Source of the DNA: a virus
DNA: 48,558 nucleotides
Direction: 5' to 3' (one strand)
Virus record (IMG/VR): IMGVR_UViG_3300033156_000256
Span: 1 to 48,558 of that record
Part shown: positions 1 to 8,554 of the stretch, piece after piece
Layout: the number at the start of each line of letters is the position of its first letter
How positions within the stretch are numbered: position 1 is the first letter of the stretch
Program-made: the position numbers and the translations under genes
The notes under the pieces: model-generated
Databases searched by the model: none
Told to the model about the DNA's origin: nothing
The model's input: only the letters and a program-made list of their open reading frames with translations

Positions 1-92
1 TTCTCTACCTTGTTTGCACGGCTACTGTCGCCTCTTCGTCTGAGGCTGTTCAGGCGGGGACTTTGTGTGTAATTGTGACGAAGACGTGCTAA
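1..92 (+). CDS. 3' end of the 165-aa head protein gene (duplicate of 48445..48536)
   Basis: This is the last 30 codons and stop (TAA at 90-92) of the gene whose full copy lies at 48039..48536. It is partial only because the circle was opened here. The sequence is identical in both copies, so it should not be counted as a second gene. Confidence 0.9.
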   Translation, partial: LYLVCTATVASSSEAVQAGTLCVIVTKTC

Positions 93-114
93 TGGAGGTG
101 AAAAGTGGCTAACA
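1..114. repeat. Terminal direct repeat, left copy (circular closure)
   Basis: Bases 1-114 are identical to 48445-48558. The repeat runs through the 3' end of one gene and into the start of the next, and it has no gene-border or promoter character of its own. It is therefore best read as the overlap left by assembling a circular or circularly permuted molecule, not as a biological terminal repeat. Unique length is 48,444 bp. The physical ends (headful, cohesive or short terminal repeats) cannot be decided from this. Confidence 0.95.
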
Positions 115-500
115 ATCAATTTCCATCGCGGGCTTATGATGGAGTTGATGTCAAAACGCTGAACGTCTACTTTGAGACGACTGCGGCTGCTCAGGATAAA
201 AACATCCTCATCATGTATGTGAATCAGGCCATCCAGATTGTGGGTGCCCGCATCATGTTTGAGGCGCTAGATGATTTCGCTAATGGTGTTGACATCGATT
301 TGGAGAAAGATGACGGGACTACCGAGACTGTCCTGGCTAGTTACGATACAGATGGCGACACCGCTGCGGATACTATCTATCGTATGGTTCCTGCTGCGTC
401 ACAGATTGTCGAGGCGGGCGTTTGGCTTCAGCTTCGTGTAGACGATGACGAGGATGCGGCTTGTATCGGACACTTGGCGCTAGACTACATCGTTCTATAA
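105..500 (+). CDS. Small virion protein downstream of the capsid gene, hypothetical
   Basis: This 131-aa protein has a GTG start at 105 with a GGAGGTG ribosome site at 94-100. On the closed circle it follows the 165-aa head protein by 12 nt and the major capsid gene by two genes. The protein is acidic, with alternating hydrophobic and Thr/Ala/Asp-rich segments typical of small beta-rich head or neck proteins. No domain is recognised. Its place between capsid and adaptor genes suggests a decoration, head-completion or head-fibre role; that is inference from position only. A GC-rich stem-loop follows the stop codon. Confidence 0.75.
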   Translation: MANNQFPSRAYDGVDVKTLNVYFETTAAAQDKNILIMYVNQAIQIVGARIMFEALDDFANGVDIDLEKDDGTTETVLASYDTDGDTAADTIYRMVPAASQIVEAGVWLQLRVDDDEDAACIGHLALDYIVL

Positions 501-506
501 TAAAAG

Positions 507-529
507 GGGGAGTGGTATCCCCACTCCCC
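507..529 (+). promoter_or_regulatory. GC-rich stem-loop directly 5' of a ribosome binding site
   Basis: Nine-bp perfect stem (507-515 pairs with 521-529) with loop TATCC, 7 nt after the upstream stop. It is followed not by a U-run but, within 10 nt, by the GGAGGGAGAGG ribosome site of the gene at 549. The same arrangement recurs at five leftward-operon junctions. It could be an RNA processing or stability element, or a leaky terminator. Confidence 0.7.
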
Positions 530-548
530 GTATAATAGGAGGGAGAGG

Positions 549-959
549 ATGAAGAAGTATGTAGCGTACTACGATAATATCTATCTAGTGGCACTAAACG
601 AAGAGAAGACGAGTGAGCATCGCGTCACTGAGCGAGACGATAAGGGCCGCCCAGGGACCATTCGCTTCTTTGGAAACTCTCCTCTTGGTGATGGGGAGAT
701 GACATATGGTACTTTGGTTCTAAATGCAAAGAAGTGGAAGGAGTGGTTTGGTAGACGCAAAAAGCTGCCTGGGTTTGAGACACACGAGAGGGCAGCGGAG
801 ACGTTAGTCTCCAACTATCCCAGCATCAACTACGGCTGCCCCCTCTGCACGTTTCAGACGAAGAGCCGAGAGGAGCATGATGCTCATATCTTCGAGCATA
901 TCAACAAGTTTATCTCGCAGTTTAGAATAGAAGAGGTGGAAGATGACGAGACTGAGTGA
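549..959 (+). CDS. C2H2 zinc-finger protein in the head-tail gene block, hypothetical
   Basis: This 136-aa protein starts at an ATG with GGAGGGAGAGG just upstream. The C-terminal part holds a classical-looking finger, C-x2-C-x12-H-x4-H (CPLCTF at about residue 97, ending in HIFEH), followed by an acidic tail rich in Glu and Asp. The first 90 residues are basic and unrecognised. C2H2 fingers are uncommon in bacterial phages, but this genome has a second such gene at 26534 with two fingers, so a shared DNA- or protein-binding function is possible. It lies between structural genes, but nothing in the sequence shows whether it is in the virion. It overlaps the next gene by 17 nt. Confidence 0.8.
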   Translation: MKKYVAYYDNIYLVALNEEKTSEHRVTERDDKGRPGTIRFFGNSPLGDGEMTYGTLVLNAKKWKEWFGRRKKLPGFETHERAAETLVSNYPSINYGCPLCTFQTKSREEHDAHIFEHINKFISQFRIEEVEDDETE

Positions 960-1299
960 GAAGACCATCAGCCTGGCTGCCCCTCCAGGGCTGTTGGCGA
1001 CTGCGCCTTGGATTTGCTCTGGGCAGTTGACGGCTGCGGCTGTAGTGAGCGACGGCCCCTGTCGGCTTGGAGCTATCTTAGTGGAAATAGACGACACCGA
1101 CCAGGATGCTGTTGTTACAGTATATGATAGTGCCAACAACAGCACAACGGGAAAGGAGGTGCTAGGCATCTTTACAGCCAATCTGGTAGCTAAACAAAAC
1201 AGCCAGCTATACGTTTTTCCGCTGCCTGGCATCGAGTGTGCACAGGGCATTTACATCACGGTGTCGGGAAACGTCAAGGTTTTCGTTTACTATCGTTAG
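943..1299 (+). CDS. Small beta-rich structural protein, hypothetical
   Basis: This 118-aa protein has an ATG start inside the 3' end of the zinc-finger gene (17-nt overlap), with GAAGAGGTGG upstream. It is mostly short hydrophobic beta-type segments with Gly/Pro turns and few charges, ending in aromatic FVYYR. No family is recognised. Size and position just before the adaptor-like gene would suit a head-completion, decoration or fibre-attachment protein. That is inference from neighbours. Confidence 0.75.
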   Translation: MTRLSEKTISLAAPPGLLATAPWICSGQLTAAAVVSDGPCRLGAILVEIDDTDQDAVVTVYDSANNSTTGKEVLGIFTANLVAKQNSQLYVFPLPGIECAQGIYITVSGNVKVFVYYR

Positions 1300-1308
1300 G
1301 AGGAAGAG

Positions 1309-2100
1309 ATGGCCAAACGGGGGGTGCTATACACTCTCGGCCAGATTGTTGATGACTTGAGCATTCGTCTGGACGATGAGAGCGATACAAGATGGACAGA
1401 AGCACAAAAGCAGCTTGCTGTCAAGGTGGCTGTCAGGCGTGCGCGTGGCAGATGGTGGGAAGAGCGTTTGGATGATACGAATACTTATGACGACACGACT
1501 TTTCGCTATTCGCTTCCTCCTGCCTGTGAGTCTGTAGAGGCGCTATACTTTGAGCCTATATCCAGTGACCTGCCCCGCGTTTTTGTCTCGCCATCTCGTT
1601 GGCATATTGAGGGCACCACACTGGTGTTTGACAAGCCCTTCCACACTTACGACGGCAAGACGCTTTACATCCACTATCTGGTGTATCTAGCTAATCTGCT
1701 AGATGTCACAGCCAACGACGGCTCCATCTCTGGTAACACCCTAACATCATCAGGTTCTACTTTCGTTACTGACGGCGTACAAGAGGGAGACGAGGTGGAG
1801 ATAAGCGGGGATAGCGGGGGGCCTTATTATGTCTCCTCTGTAGATAGCGAAACGCAGCTTACACTACACAAAAGCCCGACAGCGGGTGATAGCAAGACGT
1901 TCTATGTTGCCCGCTATACGGACATGCCTTACGAATACCTTATCTACGCTGCTATGGCGGAGCTTTATGAAATGGCAGCGCGCAATCGCCCAGGTATAGA
2001 GGTAGAGGAGAACATTCGATGGGCTACCTACTACCGCCAGTTGGCAGACCAGGCCCTCCGTTCACAGGCCCGTCATCCCAAGCCGCTTAGGAGGTTCTAG
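1309..2100 (+). CDS. Head-tail adaptor / tail tubular A-like protein (predicted)
   Basis: This 263-aa protein has an ATG start after AGGAGGAAGAG. It has an N-terminal helical part, a central beta-rich insertion (about residues 135-200) and a C-terminal helical segment rich in Ala/Tyr/Glu (EYLIYAAMAELYEMAARN) followed by a basic tail. Helices around a beta insertion, the length and the position between capsid-side genes and the large nozzle-like protein match adaptor or tail-tubular-A proteins that plug the portal in short-tailed phages. No diagnostic motif is seen, so the call rests on layout and general shape. The stop codon overlaps the next start by one base. Confidence 0.55.
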   Translation: MAKRGVLYTLGQIVDDLSIRLDDESDTRWTEAQKQLAVKVAVRRARGRWWEERLDDTNTYDDTTFRYSLPPACESVEALYFEPISSDLPRVFVSPSRWHIEGTTLVFDKPFHTYDGKTLYIHYLVYLANLLDVTANDGSISGNTLTSSGSTFVTDGVQEGDEVEISGDSGGPYYVSSVDSETQLTLHKSPTAGDSKTFYVARYTDMPYEYLIYAAMAELYEMAARNRPGIEVEENIRWATYYRQLADQALRSQARHPKPLRRF

Positions 2101-5100
2101 TGGGCCAGACAATACCTGATAAGCGACGTTATGTCATAGGAGACTGGACTAACAAGCCGACGCGCAGAGCGGTGTCATATACTCCATCTTCTGACATGAC
2201 ACTGCGTCACTTCTCCTTCGTCGCTGCCAGGATAAACAACCCTCATATACACATCGGCTCTGGCAGCCTTAATGAGTTAAACTCTATCGAGTGGGAGATT
2301 CGTACTGACGCAGGCTCAGGAAACAAACCAGGCACCTCCTCTTCGTCTTTGCTGGCCAGCGGCTCCTTCGATTGGCGCTATTCGACGAGCTGGAAGATAG
2401 GCCGCCCCATCAAGTACACAATCAACCTGCCTTCTCCCCTCGCTTTGACGGGAGGGACTAGGTATTGGTTTATCCTCAAGACGGCTGGCGACGAGTCAAA
2501 AGCGCGCTATCCTCTTGCCTGGTTTAGTACTTATGTGTCTGGTGCTGACGACGAAGTAGATGATAGCGTCTACTCGTCGTACTACTTGTCGAACGCCTGG
2601 GCTGACGGCGACAACACGTACAATCTAACGTTGTACATACTTGATGAGCAGGCAGGCTCTAAGTGGCACGTTGTCATTGACGGCAACGGTTACATGCAAC
2701 CAGACAGGTATAAAGGCTATCGTTGTGAGCAGGCCAGCACGGGCCTTGCTCAGTCGCGTGGAGGCCAAAGCGAGTACAGCCAGCTTAGGTATCCTTACTC
2801 TAACCTGTCTCAGGACAGTTGGACATCTGGCGCTGGACAGCTTCAATATGAGGATTTGAACGCCTTTCTTCACGCGGAGAATCTGGACACCCTCGTGCCA
2901 GACCAGATGATTATTGGCCCGAAAGTGCACTGGACAGGCGTCGAAACAGACGACCCTTACTACGACCCTGACACAACGACTGCCAGGCCCTTCCCAGACT
3001 TAGAGTACAGCTCCCCGACGGCGGCAGCGAAGTATATCGCCCAGAAGTTTACCACGCCAGCGGGCGGCACTACCGTCGCTCGTGTTGCTATTAAGCTGGC
3101 ACGAATGCCTTGGCAGCGAGACCATACGGTGTCGGTAGCCATCTATACCGACGACTCTGGAAAGCCTGGCTCGTTAGTAGGTTCTTGGGCGGACATCGCC
3201 AAGAAAACCTATAACTGGGGCTGGCAGTTTGCCACCCTTTCCGCCTCTTTGTCTGGCAGTACAAACTACTGGTTGATGGTGAAGACGAGCCAGGGTACGA
3301 CGGGCTTACCAGAGTATCGGTTGACATACGGCCCTGATGATTACAGCGGCGGCACTGCCAAGTACAGCACCGACGGAGCAGACTGGTCAAACGACCTGAC
3401 GGACTATTCTCTCGCTTTCCTTATCAACTTTGGCCCTGCTGGGGCTATGGATGGCGTCGTCAATGGTATTCTCTATGGCAGCGTTAATGACACAGACACT
3501 CTCGCCGCTATTGCAGGCGACAAAGTATATACTTGGGATGAGACAAACCAGCACTGGGACAACATCTCCAATGGTATCATGGGCAAGGACACCACAGAGT
3601 TAGAAGTAAACGCTACAGATTTAATCTTTTTCGAGAATTATCTTATTGTCGCCCAGGGTTGGAATTACCCAATTCGTATTTGGGATGGCACTGAGTGGGG
3701 ACCAGGGCCAGGAACGGACTTAGTAACAAACGGAGAGTGTGAGGGAGGTTCTGGCTGGGATACGGGCAATGGTGGGAGTGTTTCCTCTGTCGACGGGGGC
3801 CAAGTTGGTAAGTGTTTCAAGCTAACAAACACCCTAGACCAGCTAGGTATGTTCTATCAGTCTATCACCGTTACCGAAGGAGACTGGTATGAGTTGACTT
3901 TCTACCACAAAAACGGAGACAGCCAGGGGAGAGCCGCTGTGGGCTTGTCTGCTGGTGCTACTGATATGTGGTATTCTGGTGCTATTTCAGACACAGAGTG
4001 GACAAAGTACCACGGCGTCTTCAAAGCAACTAGTGACACCATCTACATCTCGTTTCTTATCAACGAAGCGGTTACCAACAAATACACCTATTTCGATGAG
4101 ATTGAGCTGGTGCACCTCCCCACTATGAAGAAGTTCCACATAGGACGCGGGTATCTGTATGGCTCTGAGTCAGCTAACGAAGTCAAGTACACTAGCACCC
4201 TCAGCTCCTGGTCTGCTGCTATCACCGTCGGCGAGGACATGTACGCCATCACAGACTTTGTAAACTTCGCAGGCCGACTGTTGGTGGGCAAAGAAGACGG
4301 CATTTGGGAGATAGACGACCAGGACTTAGCCAGAGAGTACCTGCTCTTCCGCTCTCAGGCTGACCCGAACAACTGTAGAGGGTGGGCAGTGTGGAGTGGA
4401 ATGCTTTTCATTCCTGTACAGAACACCGTCTGGCGATGGCAGGGCGCTCAATACAAAGACATCGGGCCTTCAGGAAAGCGCGCTGGCCCTACAGAGAAAT
4501 GGCCTAACAAGATTAGCCGTATGACAGCACTGGCTCCTTTTCTCGCCGCCGCAGCGTCGCCCGTCATCTCCGCTAATAAGGGCGGGTTGATGGTTTACAA
4601 CGGTATGGGCTGGCATCATCTCGCCTCTGCCATTCGGCCTACTCAGGACGCACATGCCATCTGTGTTACCTCTGAGATAGGCACTGACGAAATCCGCATT
4701 TGGTGGGGTGAAGGCTCTCACATCACTTATGTCAAATACCCTACCTTTACTATCAACCGCTATGACTGGGAGAATGCCGACTATAACACATTAGGGGGAT
4801 TATACATCGGCTCTTGGTGGGACGGCGGGTTGAAAGACGCCTTAAAGTTTTGGAATCGTCTCACTCTCATAGCCGACATACCAGACAACACCTCTATCGA
4901 GGTGTATTGTGCACGAGACGGAGAAGATTGGGAGAGCATGACAGACGTTGCCTTCTTGGGGGAGTTCAGAAGCTATAACCAAGATGACAATGGCGAGTTT
5001 ACTGTCATGTTCCCTGACGGCATGAAAGCGAAGTCCATCCAGCCCATCTTCATCCTCAACACAGAGGATGATAGCGTTACTCCACGTATCAAAGCCTACA

Positions 5101-5399
5101 ATGTGGAGTCTGTAGTACGTCAGCCGCCAGTGTACGTCTACACTTTCCGCATCCTATTGGCCGACAACGTTACCAGAATGGATGGTAGCAAGGAGAGCAG
5201 CCGTTCAGCCAACACGATGTGGGAGGAGCTACAACGGGCGGCTGCCAAAGACGAGCCTATCATCATCAGCTTTCCCTCTAAGTCTATTCGTGGCTTTATC
5301 AGTTACTTGAGAGAGGAGACATATCAATACAAGCCTGATGGTATGGGAAACGAAGTATGGGAAAGAATCGCCGTCGTAAGCGTCGTCGAAGCGACATAA
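2100..5399 (+). CDS. Large beta-propeller tail nozzle-like protein with embedded sugar-binding-like domains
   Basis: This 1099-aa protein has a GTG start overlapping the previous TAG by one base. Two related beta domains occupy about residues 30-150 and 305-445; each carries a D-[DA]-x-S/G-x-KPG turn and a 'T-x-YW-[FL]-x-[VL]-K-T' strand. From about 450 to 540 and 670 to 930 there are repeated short blade-like segments with W and G (VYTWD, IRIWDG, GIWEID, TVWRWQG), resembling the propeller of tail tubular B/nozzle proteins. A jelly-roll like a family 4/9 carbohydrate-binding module is inserted at about 540-675 (NGECEGGSGWDTG to YFDEIEL). The likely role is the distal tail channel with host-glycan contacts. 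Homology to gp12-type nozzles is inferred from layout and composition. Confidence 0.6.
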   Translation: MGQTIPDKRRYVIGDWTNKPTRRAVSYTPSSDMTLRHFSFVAARINNPHIHIGSGSLNELNSIEWEIRTDAGSGNKPGTSSSSLLASGSFDWRYSTSWKIGRPIKYTINLPSPLALTGGTRYWFILKTAGDESKARYPLAWFSTYVSGADDEVDDSVYSSYYLSNAWADGDNTYNLTLYILDEQAGSKWHVVIDGNGYMQPDRYKGYRCEQASTGLAQSRGGQSEYSQLRYPYSNLSQDSWTSGAGQLQYEDLNAFLHAENLDTLVPDQMIIGPKVHWTGVETDDPYYDPDTTTARPFPDLEYSSPTAAAKYIAQKFTTPAGGTTVARVAIKLARMPWQRDHTVSVAIYTDDSGKPGSLVGSWADIAKKTYNWGWQFATLSASLSGSTNYWLMVKTSQGTTGLPEYRLTYGPDDYSGGTAKYSTDGADWSNDLTDYSLAFLINFGPAGAMDGVVNGILYGSVNDTDTLAAIAGDKVYTWDETNQHWDNISNGIMGKDTTELEVNATDLIFFENYLIVAQGWNYPIRIWDGTEWGPGPGTDLVTNGECEGGSGWDTGNGGSVSSVDGGQVGKCFKLTNTLDQLGMFYQSITVTEGDWYELTFYHKNGDSQGRAAVGLSAGATDMWYSGAISDTEWTKYHGVFKATSDTIYISFLINEAVTNKYTYFDEIELVHLPTMKKFHIGRGYLYGSESANEVKYTSTLSSWSAAITVGEDMYAITDFVNFAGRLLVGKEDGIWEIDDQDLAREYLLFRSQADPNNCRGWAVWSGMLFIPVQNTVWRWQGAQYKDIGPSGKRAGPTEKWPNKISRMTALAPFLAAAASPVISANKGGLMVYNGMGWHHLASAIRPTQDAHAICVTSEIGTDEIRIWWGEGSHITYVKYPTFTINRYDWENADYNTLGGLYIGSWWDGGLKDALKFWNRLTLIADIPDNTSIEVYCARDGEDWESMTDVAFLGEFRSYNQDDNGEFTVMFPDGMKAKSIQPIFILNTEDDSVTPRIKAYNVESVVRQPPVYVYTFRILLADNVTRMDGSKESSRSANTMWEELQRAAAKDEPIIISFPSKSIRGFISYLREETYQYKPDGMGNEVWERIAVVSVVEAT

Positions 5400-5890
5400 C
5401 CTTTCCAAAAAGCTGGACAGATGTTAGGGACAGAATAGCTACCTCTGATACGCCTATTCTGAAGTGGAGGCGCGCACCTAAAGGGAGACCAGAGCCAAGA
5501 GGCACGCGCCTGCGCAAGTATGGCCTAACGCCCGAACAGCGTCTAGCGCAGTATGCGCCCGAAGGCACGACGCCAGAGCGTATGGTGTTTGGCTGGCTTA
5601 AAACACATAACTTTATCTTTGACTTCCAGCAGCCCGTCTTGGGCGGAAGAGTGCCTGGTGGTGCTGTTGTTGATTTCTTTGTTTACGACTTACATCCGCC
5701 CCGCATTCTGCGCATTATGAGTTATTGGCACAAGCCACTAGCGGTGCAGTGGGCAGACGAGATTCAAAGAGAGACTTTACTAGACTTAGGCTTTATTGTA
5801 GAAGACATCGAAGAGTGGGAGATAAACACGTATGAGAAGTTAGACAGTAAAATGAGGGAGGTGTTATATGGAGCGCCAAGACGCTACTAG
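5357..5890 (+). CDS. Vsr/DUF559-like endonuclease-fold protein in the tail cluster
   Basis: This 177-aa protein overlaps the nozzle gene by 43 nt and the fibre gene by 23 nt. The N-terminus is strongly basic (RRRKRRR). From about residue 75 it shows a small PD-(D/E)XK-type pattern: TPE-R at the first helix, then GGAVVDFFVYD with the strand Asp, then YWH (as in the WH pair of Vsr-like nucleases), then a Q-R-x-x-L-L-x-x-G-F helix-strand and a final E-W-E-I. The typical second acidic residue before YWH is not obvious, so activity is uncertain. Similar small proteins with a YWH motif do occur in phage structural operons (recollection). The role is unknown. Confidence 0.55.
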   Translation: MGKNRRRKRRRSDITFPKSWTDVRDRIATSDTPILKWRRAPKGRPEPRGTRLRKYGLTPEQRLAQYAPEGTTPERMVFGWLKTHNFIFDFQQPVLGGRVPGGAVVDFFVYDLHPPRILRIMSYWHKPLAVQWADEIQRETLLDLGFIVEDIEEWEINTYEKLDSKMREVLYGAPRRY

Positions 5891-7073
5891 ACTAGAAGAG
5901 CTAGAGGAGAGACTGGACAGGCTGGAGGCTTTGCTCGACAGCTTAGGAATTACGCTTGGCCAAAAGGCCAGACTGAGAGGGAGCAATTGGGAAGTGTCTG
6001 AGTATCAGATTGCCCAATGGGTGCCTGGTACTACACTGCCTCTTGGAGATGGTTCTCAGTATGCACGTTTCGTTAATGGTGGCTTGGAAATACGTGGTGG
6101 AAAGTTCGACTTGCGCGCCAGTTTAAATGATACTTCTGAAATACGTGTCGGTGATACTGGGACTCCTGGCGTAGACTATAACGGCATGAGGCTTTATACT
6201 GATGGAACTACATGGGCCTTTGAGACAGAAAAAGATGGCAGCCTTGTTTTCCATTTGGATGAAGATGAACTAAGCATTTATGGAAATGTGGGAATTGGGA
6301 TTGACTGCCCAACTGGACCCACAAGCAGACTAGACGTGCAGGCTGCTAGTGGTGGCGACTACGTACAGCGATGGCTCGCTGATGATGGAACTATCATAGG
6401 GACTTTTTATATTGGACTTAGTAATGAAGGTAGAATAGAAGTTAAAAATGGCTCTTCTCAGGATAGAGCACTTCTCAGTGCAGTCGGAGATGAAGGTTCT
6501 ATCAGTTTGATGGACTCGACAAACACAAAACAGATTTTTCTCTACGCAGGGGGGGACTCTTATTTTCTTAGTGGCAATCTAGGCATTGGTACAAGTTCTC
6601 CTTCCGACATCCTACACATCGTTTGCCCAAGCGGAAAGGGGCTTACTCTTGCAAAGGCTGACGCGCAGACGCAAGAGACGACGATATTCACCATCGGGCA
6701 CTCTAAGTTTCAGGACCAGGAGTTTGCCGACGGCTCCCCTCGCCGAATGCTGTTTATGGCAGGAGGAAGCGACTTTCAGGTTCTGAACCAAGCAGGCTCA
6801 CAATACATCGCCAGGTTTACTAGCTCGTACATTGGACTTTACTTGTCAGGTACAGAGAAGATGAGGCTCAATGCTACGGGCCTAGGAGTATTGACCAACG
6901 CCCCGACAACTGGATTAGATGTAGACTCGGATAAGATACGCATACGTACATCTAAGACGCCCGCCTCAGCGGGTGCTGCTGGTAACCCTGGCGACATCTG
7001 CTGGGACAGCAATTACCTTTATGTTTGTGTTGCTACCAATACTTGGAAGAGAGTAGCTCTCAACTCATGGTAG
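5868..7073 (+). CDS. Tail fibre/appendage protein
   Basis: This 401-aa protein has an ATG start after GGGAGGTG. Residues 5-30 form a Leu/Glu-rich coiled coil suited to trimerisation. The rest is beta-rich, with the repeated fibre motif GN[VL]GIG followed by a Pro and then LDV/LHI (about residues 139 and 240), and a weaker third copy near 340. This pattern is common in phage tail fibres and in beta-helical shafts preceding endosialidase-type chaperones. The C-terminus (GDICWDSNYLYVC to KRVALNSW) matches a small knob found at the end of many fibres. No chaperone domain follows, so no autocleavage is expected. Its job is probably receptor contact. Confidence 0.8.
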   Translation: MERQDATRLEELEERLDRLEALLDSLGITLGQKARLRGSNWEVSEYQIAQWVPGTTLPLGDGSQYARFVNGGLEIRGGKFDLRASLNDTSEIRVGDTGTPGVDYNGMRLYTDGTTWAFETEKDGSLVFHLDEDELSIYGNVGIGIDCPTGPTSRLDVQAASGGDYVQRWLADDGTIIGTFYIGLSNEGRIEVKNGSSQDRALLSAVGDEGSISLMDSTNTKQIFLYAGGDSYFLSGNLGIGTSSPSDILHIVCPSGKGLTLAKADAQTQETTIFTIGHSKFQDQEFADGSPRRMLFMAGGSDFQVLNQAGSQYIARFTSSYIGLYLSGTEKMRLNATGLGVLTNAPTTGLDVDSDKIRIRTSKTPASAGAAGNPGDICWDSNYLYVCVATNTWKRVALNSW

Positions 7074-8551
7074 AGTTAAGCGTTCACCTAGAGCGTCTAG
7101 AGACGCCTATAACTCCCATCATCAAAAACTCTAAGCTGGAGTGGGTATACATCGTCAACCCACCAGCCGAAAACCCCTTCCCAGGTAAGAAGGTTGTGGG
7201 CAGGTTTGTCTTAGACGAAGAGCAGAGCCTCATCGCCCAAGGCGCTCTCGGTGCAGCGCGTTGGTGGGAGCTAAATGCAGAGCGCGTGGCACAGGCCAGG
7301 TATCTCTACGCCATCGTCGTCTGCAACGAACCAGTAGGAGACTGGCCTGTTGTCAATGAGTACATGAAAGCCTGGCAGGACATCTGTAAGCTCTCCTTCC
7401 CCTACCTCAAGACGGTTGTAGGAAACTTTAGCGCGGGCTGTCCAGAGCCAGAGGAGGCGCGATTCTTTGCCTCCTCTATCAAGGAGGCCGACTACATCGG
7501 CTTCCACGAGTACTGGGTGCCAGAGCATTGGGAGAAGGCAACCATCTGGGCTGGCTGGTTAATGGGCCGATACAAAAAGTTTATGAACCATCTCCCTCCC
7601 AGTCTAAGAGACAAGAAGATTCTCATAACCGAGACGGGCTGTGATGGTTTGACGTTAGAAACTCTAGGAAAACCTAATAAGGAGGAGGGGTGGAAAAAGT
7701 TCTACTCCTCTCCGCAGGCTTACTTAGTAGACTTGACAAAATATAAGAATCTCCTAGACTTACGAGTACAGGCTGCCTTCGTCTTTGGTGGTGGGCCTTG
7801 GCCTAGATGGACGAGCTATGAAGTCACACCAGAGTTGATGGAAGGCATCCTAGCACTAAATGAGGAGGTAGAGATGCAAAACCCAATCAGAATCAAAAAG
7901 CCAGACGGTACCATCGAGGTGATGGAGCTTGAGGAGTATCTTGCAGGAGTACTCCCAAAGGAGATTTACCCTACCTGGCCTCCTGCTATTCTGGAGGCTC
8001 AGGCCATAGCAGCTCGTACCTATGCGCTGGCGATGCGCGGTAGGCATCAGGACGAAGGTTTTGACTTGTGTAGCACAAGCCATTGTCAAAACTACTCCGA
8101 TAAGCGTGTACCCTCTTGTACTCTTGCAGTAGAGGCTACAAAAGGTATTGTAGGCATTCATAAGCAGACGGGACTGGTTGTGCCTACCTACTATTCTGCC
8201 TCTTGTGGTGGCCATACTAAGGGCGATTGGGGCGATTACTTAAAGGAGTGGACAAACTGCCCTTGTGCCCAGTATGGTAAGCCTGTGAAGGGACACCAGA
8301 ACGGTTTATGCCAGTGGGGTGGGAAGGCACTAGCTGACTATGGCAAAAACTGGATGGAGATTCTCGACTCGTACTACGACCTGCGTTGGGTAGGAGACTA
8401 TGGACGGGGCGAGGAAATCGTTATGGAGCCTTCTGAGTCCCTAAATGAAAGGCTGACAAACCTAGAAAAAGAGGTTCAGCTTCTGAAAGAGGCTTATTCC
8501 CAGTTGAAGCTAATCAAAACGACGCTCGTTGTATACGGGGAGGAGGGATGA
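7067..8551 (+). CDS. Two-domain cell-wall lysin: GH-A-like barrel plus SpoIID/LytB domain
   Basis: This 494-aa protein starts at ATG 7067 (overlapping the fibre stop), preferred over an upstream TTG in frame because GGAAGAGAG precedes it. Residues about 25-265 look like a TIM-barrel glycoside hydrolase: CNEP (Glu 88) and ITETG (Glu 189) fit acid/base and nucleophile of clan GH-A. Residues about 270-440 are a SpoIID/LytB domain (EYLAGVLPKE with Glu 299 as catalytic candidate, then AIAARTYAL, and YYSASCGGHT). In the family this cleaves denuded glycan strands. A coiled coil ends the protein. With the holin-like genes it forms the lysis block, though it could also be tail-borne. A strong internal ribosome site precedes codon 270. 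Confidence 0.8.
   Translation: MVELSVHLERLETPITPIIKNSKLEWVYIVNPPAENPFPGKKVVGRFVLDEEQSLIAQGALGAARWWELNAERVAQARYLYAIVVCNEPVGDWPVVNEYMKAWQDICKLSFPYLKTVVGNFSAGCPEPEEARFFASSIKEADYIGFHEYWVPEHWEKATIWAGWLMGRYKKFMNHLPPSLRDKKILITETGCDGLTLETLGKPNKEEGWKKFYSSPQAYLVDLTKYKNLLDLRVQAAFVFGGGPWPRWTSYEVTPELMEGILALNEEVEMQNPIRIKKPDGTIEVMELEEYLAGVLPKEIYPTWPPAILEAQAIAARTYALAMRGRHQDEGFDLCSTSHCQNYSDKRVPSCTLAVEATKGIVGIHKQTGLVVPTYYSASCGGHTKGDWGDYLKEWTNCPCAQYGKPVKGHQNGLCQWGGKALADYGKNWMEILDSYYDLRWVGDYGRGEEIVMEPSESLNERLTNLEKEVQLLKEAYSQLKLIKTTLVVYGEEG
7864..7876 (+). promoter_or_regulatory. Internal ribosome binding site and start in the lysin gene
   Basis: GGAGGT at 7864-7869 lies 4 nt before an in-frame ATG at 7874, exactly at the border between the hydrolase barrel and the SpoIID domain. 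Translation from here would give a free 225-aa SpoIID protein. The match is as good as those of real gene starts in this genome. Confidence 0.5.
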
Positions 8552-8554
8552 GAG

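Noticed and set aside
507-529. Rho-independent terminator after the 131-aa gene
   Set aside because: Strong stem but no U-run, and the same kind of element stands before ribosome sites elsewhere.
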